A model generated the notes under the pieces. That model searched no databases. It was not told the origin of the DNA and saw nothing but the letters and a program-made list of their open reading frames with translations. Shown one piece after another: positions 1-6,413 of a stretch of 10,630 nucleotides of DNA. Each line of letters starts with the position of its first letter. Position 1 is the first letter of the stretch. The position numbers were made by a program, and so were the translations under genes. The stretch comes from Bacteroidaceae bacterium (GTDB lineage Bacteria; Bacteroidota; Bacteroidia; Bacteroidales; Bacteroidaceae): the NCBI GenBank assembly GCA_017472905.1, contig JAFUNW010000310.1, positions 1-10,630 on the forward strand. The letters are read 5' to 3'.

Positions 1-197
1 AGGTATTCATAGATGTAGGCTGTACTTTGGGTGTAAAGTCCGTTATGTGTTTCGGTAAGTCGGGCATAGGTGTCGGAGGTATAGAGAGTACGAAAGGCTT
101 CATGCATATCCATGTGACGTTCTTCCATCAAAAGCATGACAAGCTCTTTCGAGATGTTCTCTATCATCCAGTTCTGTTGTTCGTGGGTTATCGTCAT
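1..197 (-). CDS. Small hypothetical protein, third gene of DUF3791/DUF3990 operon (3' end outside window)
   Basis: Partial open reading frame on the minus strand. Its ATG (197-195) overlaps the TGA of the DUF3990 gene (196-194) in an ATGA arrangement, so it is probably translationally coupled. The 65 complete codons visible begin MTITHEQQNWMIENISKEL and include the segment LYTSDTYARLTETHNGLYTQ followed by an aromatic-rich STAYIYEYL. There is no signal peptide or membrane segment; the visible part looks helical and charged, as expected of a small soluble protein. The reading frame is open to the window edge, so the true length is unknown. I recognise the TSxTYxxL...TGLYxQS type of sequence as recurring beside DUF3990 genes in Bacteroidales but cannot attach a named family or function. 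The operon position suggests it is a partner, perhaps an accessory or neutralising protein, of the DUF3990 protein; that role is inference. Confidence 0.75.
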   Translation of the reverse strand, partial: MTITHEQQNWMIENISKELVMLLMEERHMDMHEAFRTLYTSDTYARLTETHNGLYTQSTAYIYEY

Positions 198-676
198 AAT
201 AGTGGTTTCAAATGGTTAATGGCTTTTTCGGTGGCAAAGAAATATTGGAAAGTTATGCCTTTCATGTATTTGAGCTCTTCGATGAATTGGGGAAGGGTGA
301 TGATTCCTTGCGTGAACTTACGAATCTGAAACCCTACGGTATCGTCAGCTATGGGGCCTATGACTACGTCGAATGAGTGAAGCTGGTTCCGTGTCCTGTT
401 CTTTCGGTTCTGTAATACGAATTCTGCCCACTCTTCGCTGTATCCATCAAAGTGGCATACGGAAAGTTCTCCATTCTGCAACAATTGTTCGTCAAATTCA
501 TATTCATAGACTTTGGCGATGCCTGTGCCTTGTTGCTCAAGTTTGCGAACGGCAATCTCTTCGGCTTGCGCCCTTTCTGCTGAGAGATAGAAACCGAAAC
601 CAAAGTCTTTGCCCACTTTGGACTTGTTCAAGTCTATCTGCGCTATTTCGGCGTTTGTTCCATGATAGAGTTTCAT
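194..676 (-). CDS. DUF3990 family protein, ADP-ribosyltransferase-like candidate toxin
   Basis: A 160-residue soluble protein. I chose the start at 676 because its ATG overlaps the DUF3791 stop (ATGA) and a strong AAGGAGGA lies about 7 bases upstream; the longer in-frame start at 703 would add nine residues lying inside the DUF3791 gene. The N-terminus MKLYHGTN (His5, Gly6) followed by KDFGFGFYLS (residues 23-32, Tyr30) is the hallmark of DUF3990. The C-terminal half has FDVVIGPIADDTVG and a final QYFFATEKAINHL segment, also typical of the family. The HG...FGxGFY layout resembles the first two elements of the H-Y-E ADP-ribosyltransferase fold, so NAD-dependent modification of a target is plausible. 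That is a fold-level inference, not a demonstrated activity. The family assignment is firm. Tight coupling to two small partners fits a toxin-antitoxin or defence-type module. Confidence 0.85.
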   Translation of the reverse strand: MKLYHGTNAEIAQIDLNKSKVGKDFGFGFYLSAERAQAEEIAVRKLEQQGTGIAKVYEYEFDEQLLQNGELSVCHFDGYSEEWAEFVLQNRKNRTRNQLHSFDVVIGPIADDTVGFQIRKFTQGIITLPQFIEELKYMKGITFQYFFATEKAINHLKPLL

Positions 677-897
677 GCCAATGCTCCTCCTTTCCGATGA
701 CAATAGGCGGTGAGGTCTTCGATGACATCTTCAAACGAGAAGGTGTGTTCCACGTTGTAGAAACGGTCGATGAAGTCAATGCCTTGGTATCGCTCCAAGT
801 AGCGATAGGCTTGCATGGTTGTCAATGAGTGCGCCGCAGCAAAGTCACTGACAATGGCAATGATGTATTCAATCTTGTTTTTTGTATGCTCGCTCAT
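673..897 (-). CDS. DUF3791 family protein, first gene of the DUF3990 operon
   Basis: A small acidic protein of 74 residues without signal peptide or membrane segment. The sequence has the DUF3791 pattern: an N-terminal helix (KIEYIIAIVSDFAAAHSLT), then AYRYLERYQGIDFIDRFYNV, and a histidine-containing EHTFSFEDVIEDLTAYC segment. The C-terminal HRKGGALA overlaps the purine-rich ribosome binding site of the next gene. It is the promoter-proximal gene: a TAAATTTG -7 box lies 34-41 bases upstream of the start. DUF3791 genes commonly sit directly before DUF3990 genes, so this is a candidate antitoxin or regulatory partner. No DNA-binding motif is evident, and its molecular role is unknown. The start at 897 is the only reasonable one, because an ATG five bases further upstream runs into a stop at once. 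Confidence 0.85.
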   Translation of the reverse strand: MSEHTKNKIEYIIAIVSDFAAAHSLTTMQAYRYLERYQGIDFIDRFYNVEHTFSFEDVIEDLTAYCHRKGGALA

Positions 898-930
898 ATC
901 ATTGTTTTTGTTTCAAACGGTCGAACGCTG

Positions 931-961
931 CAAATTTACGCTTTGTTTTTGAGTTTTCCAA
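931..961 (-). promoter_or_regulatory. Bacteroides-type promoter for the DUF3791-DUF3990 operon
   Basis: Reading the minus strand, a TTG element (961-959) is followed after 20 bases by TAAATTTG (938-931), an exact match to the Bacteroidetes sigma-ABfr -7 consensus TAnnTTTG at the usual spacing. Transcription would start around 924, giving a leader of about 25-30 bases before the DUF3791 ATG at 897. Confidence 0.75.
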
Positions 962-1011
962 TATTTTGTCAGCTTTCCTTTCACTTGTCCTTTGTTTTTT
1001 GTATGGCAATA

Positions 1012-1084
1012 AACAAACTTCCCCACCTCTCGACTTCATCACTTTTTTCATAACAAGATGAAACGGAAGGTGGGGAAGTTTGTT
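1012..1084. repeat. Long inverted repeat (hairpin A) between the two divergent modules
   Basis: A perfect 17-bp inverted repeat: AACAAACTTCCCCACCT at 1012-1028 and its complement at 1068-1084. A second inner pairing, TTCATC (1035-1040) with GATGAA (1057-1062), lies inside it, so the whole element can fold into one long imperfect hairpin with a 16-base apical loop. It lies between the two divergent promoters, upstream of the MNT gene. The right arm is part of a sequence repeated after the HEPN gene at 1940-2009. No clean T-run follows on either strand, so it is not a textbook terminator, though it may still isolate transcription of the two modules. Other possible roles are a recombination site or a remnant of a small mobile repeat. 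Confidence 0.8.
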
Positions 1085-1137
1085 GTTTATATATTCCTTG
1101 CAATCAAAAAATAGTATGTTTCTTTGGATAAGCGGAA
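1069..1137 (+). repeat. Direct repeat copy 1, upstream of MNT/HEPN pair
   Basis: About 69 bp that recur, with some 90% identity by eye, at 1940-2009. The shared sequence starts at GGTGGGGAAGTTTGTTGT, continues through TATATATTCCTTGCAATC and an A-run, and ends at TTTCTTTGGATAAGCGGAA. The main difference is a short stretch after the A-run (TAGTATG here). The TTTG at 1123-1126 inside this copy serves as the -33 element of the MNT promoter. With copy 2 it brackets the MNT/HEPN module. Confidence 0.85.
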
Positions 1138-1154
1138 GAAAGGGTGTATATTTG
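1123..1154 (+). promoter_or_regulatory. Bacteroides-type promoter for the MNT/HEPN pair
   Basis: TTTG (1123-1126) and TATATTTG (1147-1154) are separated by 20 bases, an excellent match to the Bacteroidetes TTTG / TAnnTTTG promoter. Transcription should begin near 1161, leaving a leader under 20 bases that contains the purine-rich AGAAAGGAATGAAAGG ribosome binding region before the ATG at 1179. The -33 box is inside direct repeat copy 1, while the -7 box lies just outside it. Confidence 0.8.
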
Positions 1155-1178
1155 CGGGCAAGAAAGGAATGAAAGGGT

Positions 1179-1496
1179 ATGAAACAAGATTTGGTAATCG
1201 GACATATTAAAGGGGTGGCACAACAGATAATCCCCGAAGGCGGACAGGTGTTGCTATACGGCTCGCGTGCACGAGGAGAAGCACACGAAGGGTCTGATTG
1301 GGACTTGCTCATCATTCTCGACAAACCGAAGATTGAAAAGGAGGACTATGACAATGTGGTTTTCCCTTTCACCAGCCTTGGATGGGACATCGGAGAAGAT
1401 ATTATTCCTGTAATATATACCCGAGATGAGTGGAAGAAGTCATCTTTCCTGCCCTTCTACAAGAATGTGGAACAAGATAAAATGGTGTTGCTATGA
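1179..1496 (+). CDS. MNT-type nucleotidyltransferase domain protein (minimal nucleotidyltransferase)
   Basis: A 105-residue single-domain protein of the polymerase-beta nucleotidyltransferase superfamily. The diagnostic GSRARG (residues 28-33) is followed by SDWDLLII (39-46), where Asp40 and Asp42 are the expected metal ligands. A third acidic ligand may be Glu73 or Asp74 in the strand before IIPVIY. Proteins of this size are the MNT half of MNT/HEPN pairs. In the characterised MntA-HepT systems, MNT acts as antitoxin by transferring AMP to the HEPN toxin. Its stop (1494-1496) overlaps the ATG of the downstream HEPN gene in an ATGA arrangement, supporting a pair. The protein appears intact. 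Whether it modifies HEPN here is inferred from the family. The start is supported by a purine-rich site about 5-10 bases upstream and the promoter at 1123-1154. Confidence 0.88.
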   Translation: MKQDLVIGHIKGVAQQIIPEGGQVLLYGSRARGEAHEGSDWDLLIILDKPKIEKEDYDNVVFPFTSLGWDIGEDIIPVIYTRDEWKKSSFLPFYKNVEQDKMVLL

Positions 1497-1887
1497 GTTT
1501 GAATGAAGAGGAACGCTGCACGTTGGTTGTGCTGGAATACGAAAAAGCGCAGGCCATCTTTTCACAAATTGAAGGTTTGCGTTCTTGGGATATTGGGACA
1601 ACATTGTCAATAGGCTCTATTATGCGTTGTTTCATGCTGTATCAGCACTATTGATTCACGACAAACATGAGGTGAATACGCATAGAGGTGTTGTAGCTAT
1701 GTTCGGGCGGTATTATGTCAAGACCGGATTGTTCACGTTGGATGACGGACGGCTCTATTCTCAACTGCAGACCATGCGTGAAAAGGGGGATTACAACTGT
1801 TTTTATCAAACTACGGAAGAAGAAGTTCTCCCGATGATTGAACCTGCACGTTCACTGATGGAACGAATCTTAAAAATCATTCAATAG
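1493..1887 (+). pseudogene. HEPN/UPF0332 family protein, frameshifted near 1584
   Basis: The gene starts with the ATGA overlap at 1493 and reads MSLNEEERCTLVVLEYEKAQ...QIEGLRS. It then leaves frame and ends at TGA 1652-1654 after 53 residues. The -1 frame, from about 1585 to the TAG at 1885-1887, encodes the rest of the HEPN domain: LGYWDNIVNRLYYALFHAVS, then THRGVVAMFGRYYVKTG and MREKGDYNCFYQ, all typical of UPF0332/PF05168. Insertion of one base in CGTTC-TTGGGA restores LRS-LGYWDN and a protein of about 131 residues. No X-XXY-YYZ slippery heptamer is visible, so programmed frameshifting is unlikely. A real inactivating deletion or a base-calling error are the main options. An intact product would be the HEPN partner (candidate RNase toxin or substrate) of the MNT protein. 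The RX4HXY motif of HepT is not evident. Confidence 0.8.
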
Positions 1888-1907
1888 CCAATCTATATAT
1901 ATAAAAG

Positions 1908-1947
1908 TCCCCACCTTTCGTAATATACGGGACGAACAGGGTGGGGA
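1908..1947. repeat. Hairpin B after the HEPN gene
   Basis: TCCCCACC (1908-1915) pairs with GGTGGGGA (1940-1947). Inside it, TTCGT (1917-1921) pairs with ACGAA (1932-1936), leaving a 10-base loop. The outer arms match the core of hairpin A (1012-1084) but the loop is different. Lying about 20 bases after the HEPN stop, it could end that transcript, although the following sequence is only moderately T-rich. Its right arm opens direct repeat copy 2. Confidence 0.65.
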
Positions 1948-2009
1948 AGTTTGTTGTCTATATATTCCTTGCAATCAAAAAAACACTCTGTTTCTTTGGA
2001 TAAGCGGAA
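1940..2009 (+). repeat. Direct repeat copy 2, downstream of MNT/HEPN pair
   Basis: Second copy of the roughly 70-bp sequence at 1069-1137, same orientation. It keeps the TTTG at 1995-1998 that acts as -33 box in copy 1, but the position 20 bases further on reads GAGTATCT instead of TATATTTG, so the promoter is incomplete. It lies just before the aroB terminator, at the boundary between the accessory and housekeeping parts of the window. Confidence 0.85.
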
Positions 2010-2026
2010 CACCGAGAAGAGTATCT

Positions 2027-2064
2027 AAAAAACGAAGGCGGATTCGATGAGCATCGAAGCCGTC
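2027..2064 (-). terminator. Rho-independent terminator of aroB
   Basis: On the minus strand, GGCTTCGATG and CATCGAATCC form a 10-base stem with one mismatch around a very short loop. GCC and the T-run TTCGTTTTTT follow. It lies about 30 bases after the aroB stop, in the right orientation for that gene. Confidence 0.75.
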
Positions 2065-2094
2065 TCCATGTCTTTTCCTGGTTTCTCCACGAGA

Positions 2095-3156
2095 TTAACA
2101 TCCCATTGTTTCGCGATAGAAATCAAGCATATTTTCGATTTCTTTTTTGTCTGCCGTTTGGTTGATGCGTATGTCTCCGACCTCTCCCAAGAGTGTGAAA
2201 TTGATGATGCCGGCGGTGTTCTTTTTGTCGTGGGTCATGAAGTCATAGAGCTTGTCGTAGTGTTTGCAGTCGAAGACGAATGTGCCGTAGTTTTCCCGTA
2301 TGAAACGGATGGTTTGTTGGAGTTTGTCTTTGGGGAATCCTGTTTTTATGTGTGAAAGGTATAGTTCGCATACCAAGCCCCAAGCAACGGCATATCCATG
2401 CAGATGTGGACGATTTTCCGTGAGTGCCAGGCTTTCGAATGCGTGTCCTACGGTATGTCCTAGGTTCAAAGCCTTTCGAATGCCTTGTTCTTTCGGGTCC
2501 TGTTCTACGATTTGTTCTTTGATTCTTACGCTTTTGGCCACGAATGTTTGCAGGAGCTTCAAGTCGGTTTGTTGCAAGTCGAATTGTAGTAATTCGGCCC
2601 AATGTGCAGTGTTGCTAATGAGTCCGTGCTTCAGCATTTCGGCATATCCCGATGCCAGATTCTGATAGTCCAATGTTTGTAGAAAGCGAGTGTCCAATAA
2701 AACACTGTGCGCGGGAGAGAATACGCCGATTTCATTTTTCAGTCCGTTGAAGTTGATTCCCGTTTTTCCGCCGACAGAGGCGTCTACCATCGCCAATAAA
2801 GTCGTGGGAATGTTGATGTACGCTATGCCTCGCTTGAACGTTGAAGCGGCAAATCCTCCCAGATCCGTTACCATGCCTCCGCCTAGGTTGATTAGCAAGG
2901 AATGACGGGTAGCTCCTTCATCGCCTAGACGTTTCCATACGAAAGCCAAGGTTTCAAGTGTCTTGTGTGTGTCCGTAGCGCCAATCGTAATGTTTTTTGC
3001 TTCTTTGAGAAAGGCGAATTCTTGTATAAGGGGCAGGCAAAGTCGATGGGTGTATTCGTCTGTCAGAATGAATAGTTTGTCGTGTGGAATTTGATTGATG
3101 GCCTGTTGGAGGCTTTGTTCCAGGTTCTCGGATAATATAATTTCCTGTTTATTCAT
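2095..3156 (-). CDS. aroB: 3-dehydroquinate synthase
   Basis: A 353-residue cytoplasmic enzyme of normal family length. It converts DAHP to 3-dehydroquinate, the second step of the shikimate route to aromatic amino acids. The NAD-binding loop GGGMVTDLGGFAAS (93-106) and the substrate-site stretch VDASVGGKTGIN (124-135) are intact. The metal ligands are expected at Glu173 (GYAEMLKHG), His234 (NLGHTVGHAFE) and His253 (HLHGYAVAWG). In the last motif Tyr replaces the glutamate seen in many HGEAVA-type enzymes; the His is kept, so activity is not in doubt. The gene stands alone: a TATATTTG box is upstream, a terminator is downstream, and the neighbours point elsewhere or are unrelated. No clear Shine-Dalgarno precedes the ATG, which is usual for this phylum. 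Confidence 0.97.
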   Translation of the reverse strand: MNKQEIILSENLEQSLQQAINQIPHDKLFILTDEYTHRLCLPLIQEFAFLKEAKNITIGATDTHKTLETLAFVWKRLGDEGATRHSLLINLGGGMVTDLGGFAASTFKRGIAYINIPTTLLAMVDASVGGKTGINFNGLKNEIGVFSPAHSVLLDTRFLQTLDYQNLASGYAEMLKHGLISNTAHWAELLQFDLQQTDLKLLQTFVAKSVRIKEQIVEQDPKEQGIRKALNLGHTVGHAFESLALTENRPHLHGYAVAWGLVCELYLSHIKTGFPKDKLQQTIRFIRENYGTFVFDCKHYDKLYDFMTHDKKNTAGIINFTLLGEVGDIRINQTADKKEIENMLDFYRETMGC

Positions 3157-3485
3157 ATTTTGTATGTTGCTAAGTTTTTTTTCTTTTTAATAGGCGTTTG
3201 GTCGAGGTATAAATGCACTATTTCCACTTTTTTGCTGCAAATATAGAGGAAATAGTTGAAAGAGTCCTCTTTTGTTGTTCGAAAACTTTTTTGCATGATG
3301 GTTGTGACGCTTTTTATTAGTCGATTAAATGCGGCTCTTTGTCGTCTTTTTCTTGCGGGATATAGGTTGATGGCCGAAAACTCTTTGAGCTTATTTAAAC
3401 CTTTTGCCTGAAATGGAGTCTTAAGAAGTGTTGTTTTTAAATCATATTGAGAAAATATAATAATTGAACCGTTTTTTTAGTGAAG
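3157..3485. other. Intergenic region between divergent aroB and outer membrane protein genes
   Basis: No gene is supported in these 329 bases; the ends are AT-rich. On the minus side there is an aroB -7 box (3238-3245). On the plus side I find no convincing TAnnTTTG box for the outer membrane protein gene. A short inverted repeat AGAGGA (3246-3251) / TCCTCT (3265-3270) sits just upstream of the aroB -7 box, between it and where the -33 box would lie. It could be an operator, but it is too short to be sure. Confidence 0.5.
3238..3245 (-). promoter_or_regulatory. Candidate aroB -7 promoter box
   Basis: The minus strand reads TATATTTG, an exact TAnnTTTG match, about 82 bases upstream of the aroB ATG. 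No TTTG or TTG is found at the usual 19-21 base distance, so only the -7 element is called. It is followed by an A/T-rich leader. Confidence 0.5.
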
Positions 3486-6350
3486 ATGAATAAGATTATT
3501 TCTTTTTTGTTTTTAAGTATGTGTTTTTCCACCCTTTCGGCACAGAAGAAAGATGTTGTCGTGTCGGGGGCAGTACAGGATGAGAAGACTTCGGAAGCCG
3601 TAATGCAGGCTACAGTCCAATTGTTGACAGTAAAAGACTCTGTTTTTGTGACGGGTAGTGTCAGTGATATGGACGGAAAGTTTAAGTTGCCGGCAGTCTC
3701 TGCGGGAAGTTATCTTTTGAAGGTCTCCTATACGGGTTACGTGCCGGAATGGAAGAATCTGAAGCTGGCTTCTTCAACAGATGTAGGAACGCTGAAGTTG
3801 AAGACCGATGCCGTATTGTTGAACCAAGCGACAGTGACAGCAGAGTTGGCCCAAGTACAGGTAAGTGAAGACACCGTAGTTTTTAATGCCGGTGCTTTTC
3901 GTGTTCCGGAAGGCTCTGTTTTGGAAGAGTTGGTTCGTAAACTACCCGGTGCGGAAGTCGATGATGACGGAAAGATTACGATTAACGGCAAGGAAGTAAA
4001 GAAAATCATGATGGACGGTAAAGAGTTCTTCAGTGGGGATACGAAAGTGGCCATGAAGAATGTGCCGGTAGAGATGATAGAGAAGATAAAGACCTATGAT
4101 AAACAGTCGGACTTGGCGCGTGTGACCGGTATCGATGATGGTGAAGAAGAGACCGTTCTAGACCTTACCGTAAAAAAAGGAATGAAGAAAGGATGGTTCG
4201 GTAATACCGATTTGGCTTATGGAACCAAAGACCGCTATTCCGGTCGTGTCATGCTCAATCGTTTTGTTGACGATATGCAGGCCTCCGTTGTCGGTTCGGC
4301 GAATAATGTCAACGACATGGGATTCCCCGGAGGTGGAGGCGGATTTCGTGGCGGTCGTGGACGAAATGGTTTGACTGCCAGCAAAATGGTTGGTGCGAAC
4401 TTTGCAATGGACTCTGAAAAGTTGGAGTTGGGCGGAGATGTACGCTATAGACATACCGATACGGATGCATCTTCTAAAACAGCTTCGGAAACATTCTTGT
4501 TGAATAACAACTCTTTTTCAAATAGTTTGGGTAAGAACTTAGGTTGTTCTTCCGACTTCTCCGCAAATTTCCGAATAGAGTGGAAGCCGGACACGATGAC
4601 GAATATCATTTTCCGTCCGAATTTCAGCTATGGACGTTCAGAGAGCTCTTCCAACAATACGTCCGCTACGTTCAGTGAAGACCCTTATCGATATACTGAC
4701 GACCCGTTGGGAAATTTGGGAAGCTTGACTATTTGGGGAGATTCTACCCGGGTGAACTCCAATTTGAGCAAATCCATCAGCAATAGCGAAAACATGAATA
4801 TCGGAGGTAACGTGCAGATTAATCGCCGATTGAGCAACAACGGACGTAACATTACTTTCAGAGGAAGTTACAGCTATAGTGATAGCGAAAGCGAATCGCT
4901 CTCCGCTTCGAACGTGAAATACTTCTTGAAAGACTCGACCTATTCACGCAACCGATTTAATGTGACTCCCGGACGCAACTGGAACTATAGTTTGATGGCT
5001 ACCTATAGCGAACCGATTATGGAGAAAACCTATTTGCAATTTACCTATCGTTTCGAGGAAAGATACAACAAGAGCGACCGTTCTACCTATGATTTCAGTG
5101 GAATAGAAAATTATTTGGAAAGCGGATTCCCCATTCTTCCGGATACGTATAGAGATAGTATAGACCACAATCTGAGTAAATTTGCCGAATACTATAATTA
5201 CATTCATGAGGCCCAAGTTATGTTGCGCGTCAATCGCGAGAAATACATGTTTAATGTCGGCATGGCAGTACTTCCTCAGGAAACGAAGCTGAACTATAAA
5301 TACCAAGGGGTGGACACTACGGTTACGCGCCATGTCTTGAACTTTACGCCGACCGTTCGTTTCCGCTATCGTTGGTCGAAACAACATCAAATTCACGTAA
5401 ATTATCGTGGACGCACCAGCCAACCAAGCATGACGGACTTGATGGATATACGTGACGACTCCAATCCATTGAATATCCAAAATGGTAATCCCGGGTTGAA
5501 ACCGGCATTTACCAGCACGTTGAATGCTCATTACAACAATTTTATACAGGAACATCAACGTAGCATCTTCGGATTCTTGCGTTTCCAACACGTGTTGAAC
5601 AGCATCAGCAGCAAAACGGAATACAACGAAGAGACCGGAGGACGGGAAACCACACCTGAAAACATTAACGGAAACTGGAATGTGGGGGGATTCTTCGGAT
5701 TCAACACTGCTTTGAAGAATCAGAAGTTTACTATAAACACCGGTACAAACGCCAACTTTGCCAACAACGTAGATTACCTCTACCAAAACAAAGAGACGAA
5801 GAGAAACAGAACCCAAACCCTTAATCTAGGGGAACGTTTGACGGGTTCCTATCGCAACGATTGGCTGGAAGTGTCGTTGAATGGAAACATCAATTACCAA
5901 CATTCAGAAAACAATCTTCAACCTGAGAATAACCTGGATACTTACACTTTCTCCTATGGAGCAAGTACCAACATTACTTTGCCTTGGGGTAGCCGGATTT
6001 CTACGGATATTTCGAACAATAGCCGTAGAGGATACAACGATGACAACATGAACACAAACGAATTGATATGGAATGCGCAATTCTCGCACAGTTTCTTGAA
6101 GGGCAACGCAGCAACCATTACTTTCCAAGTGTATGATATATTGGGTCAGCAGAGCAATATCAGTCGAAGCATTACTGCTTCCATGCGGCGTGATACGGAA
6201 TACAACGCAATCACCAGCTATTGCATGTTGCACTTTATCTATCGCTTGAATGTATTTGGTGATGGCGCCGGTCGTGGAGGAAACTTTGAGGGTCCGCGCG
6301 GACCGAGAGGTGGCGGTGGCGGCTTTCGAGGCGCTCGCCCGATGTTTTAA
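3486..6350 (+). CDS. Outer membrane beta-barrel protein, TonB-receptor-like (OMP_b-brl_3 type)
   Basis: I start at the ATG at 3486 (954 residues); a GTG two codons earlier is possible. Residues 1-19 form a signal peptide (MNKIISFLFLSMCFSTLSA) with likely cleavage before Gln20. A carboxypeptidase-regulatory-like beta-sandwich follows (about 25-105; VSGAVQDEKTSEAV...DMDGKFKLPAV...YLLKVSYTGY). Next is a plug-like segment with VLEELVRKLPGAEVDDDGK, ITINGKEVKKIMMDGKEFF and VPVEMIEKIKTYD (about 140-205). The remainder is a barrel rich in alternating aromatic strands, ending at YCMLHFIYRLNVF. A Gly/Arg-rich patch (282-295) and a similar C-terminal tail ending GGGGGFRGARPMF stand out. No SusD-like partner gene is adjacent, so it is not a typical polysaccharide-utilisation pair. 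The ligand is unknown; it may serve in uptake or another outer membrane role. It appears monocistronic, with a terminator at 6374-6412. Confidence 0.9.
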   Translation: MNKIISFLFLSMCFSTLSAQKKDVVVSGAVQDEKTSEAVMQATVQLLTVKDSVFVTGSVSDMDGKFKLPAVSAGSYLLKVSYTGYVPEWKNLKLASSTDVGTLKLKTDAVLLNQATVTAELAQVQVSEDTVVFNAGAFRVPEGSVLEELVRKLPGAEVDDDGKITINGKEVKKIMMDGKEFFSGDTKVAMKNVPVEMIEKIKTYDKQSDLARVTGIDDGEEETVLDLTVKKGMKKGWFGNTDLAYGTKDRYSGRVMLNRFVDDMQASVVGSANNVNDMGFPGGGGGFRGGRGRNGLTASKMVGANFAMDSEKLELGGDVRYRHTDTDASSKTASETFLLNNNSFSNSLGKNLGCSSDFSANFRIEWKPDTMTNIIFRPNFSYGRSESSSNNTSATFSEDPYRYTDDPLGNLGSLTIWGDSTRVNSNLSKSISNSENMNIGGNVQINRRLSNNGRNITFRGSYSYSDSESESLSASNVKYFLKDSTYSRNRFNVTPGRNWNYSLMATYSEPIMEKTYLQFTYRFEERYNKSDRSTYDFSGIENYLESGFPILPDTYRDSIDHNLSKFAEYYNYIHEAQVMLRVNREKYMFNVGMAVLPQETKLNYKYQGVDTTVTRHVLNFTPTVRFRYRWSKQHQIHVNYRGRTSQPSMTDLMDIRDDSNPLNIQNGNPGLKPAFTSTLNAHYNNFIQEHQRSIFGFLRFQHVLNSISSKTEYNEETGGRETTPENINGNWNVGGFFGFNTALKNQKFTINTGTNANFANNVDYLYQNKETKRNRTQTLNLGERLTGSYRNDWLEVSLNGNINYQHSENNLQPENNLDTYTFSYGASTNITLPWGSRISTDISNNSRRGYNDDNMNTNELIWNAQFSHSFLKGNAATITFQVYDILGQQSNISRSITASMRRDTEYNAITSYCMLHFIYRLNVFGDGAGRGGNFEGPRGPRGGGGGFRGARPMF

Positions 6351-6373
6351 GATTTTTGGTTAAAAAAGGAGTG

Positions 6374-6412
6374 AGGGAATGCTTGTATAAATGGGCATTC
6401 CCTTCTTTCTAT
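6374..6412 (+). terminator. Terminator after the outer membrane protein gene
   Basis: AGGGAATGC (6374-6382) and GCATTCCCT (6395-6403) form a perfect 9-bp stem with a 12-base loop, followed by the T-rich TCTTTCTATT. It begins 23 bases after the TAA of the beta-barrel gene. Confidence 0.8.
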
Positions 6413-6413
6413 T

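Noticed and set aside
899..1324. Minus-strand open frame of 141 codons across the divergent intergenic region
   Set aside because: It overlaps the MNT nucleotidyltransferase signature on the other strand and spans both promoters and the hairpin; no family resemblance.
1577..1600. Programmed -1 ribosomal frameshift in the HEPN gene
   Set aside because: The shift point has no slippery heptamer and no evident stimulatory structure; a deletion or read error is simpler.
3486..3545. Lipoprotein signal (cysteine 13) in the beta-barrel protein
   Set aside because: The residue before the cysteine is methionine and the hydrophobic core is too short before it; a type I cleavage after LSA fits better.
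4944..5816. Long minus-strand open frame of 290 codons opposite the beta-barrel gene
   Set aside because: It lies wholly antisense to a clearly coding barrel gene, has no recognisable domain, and is best explained as a shadow frame.
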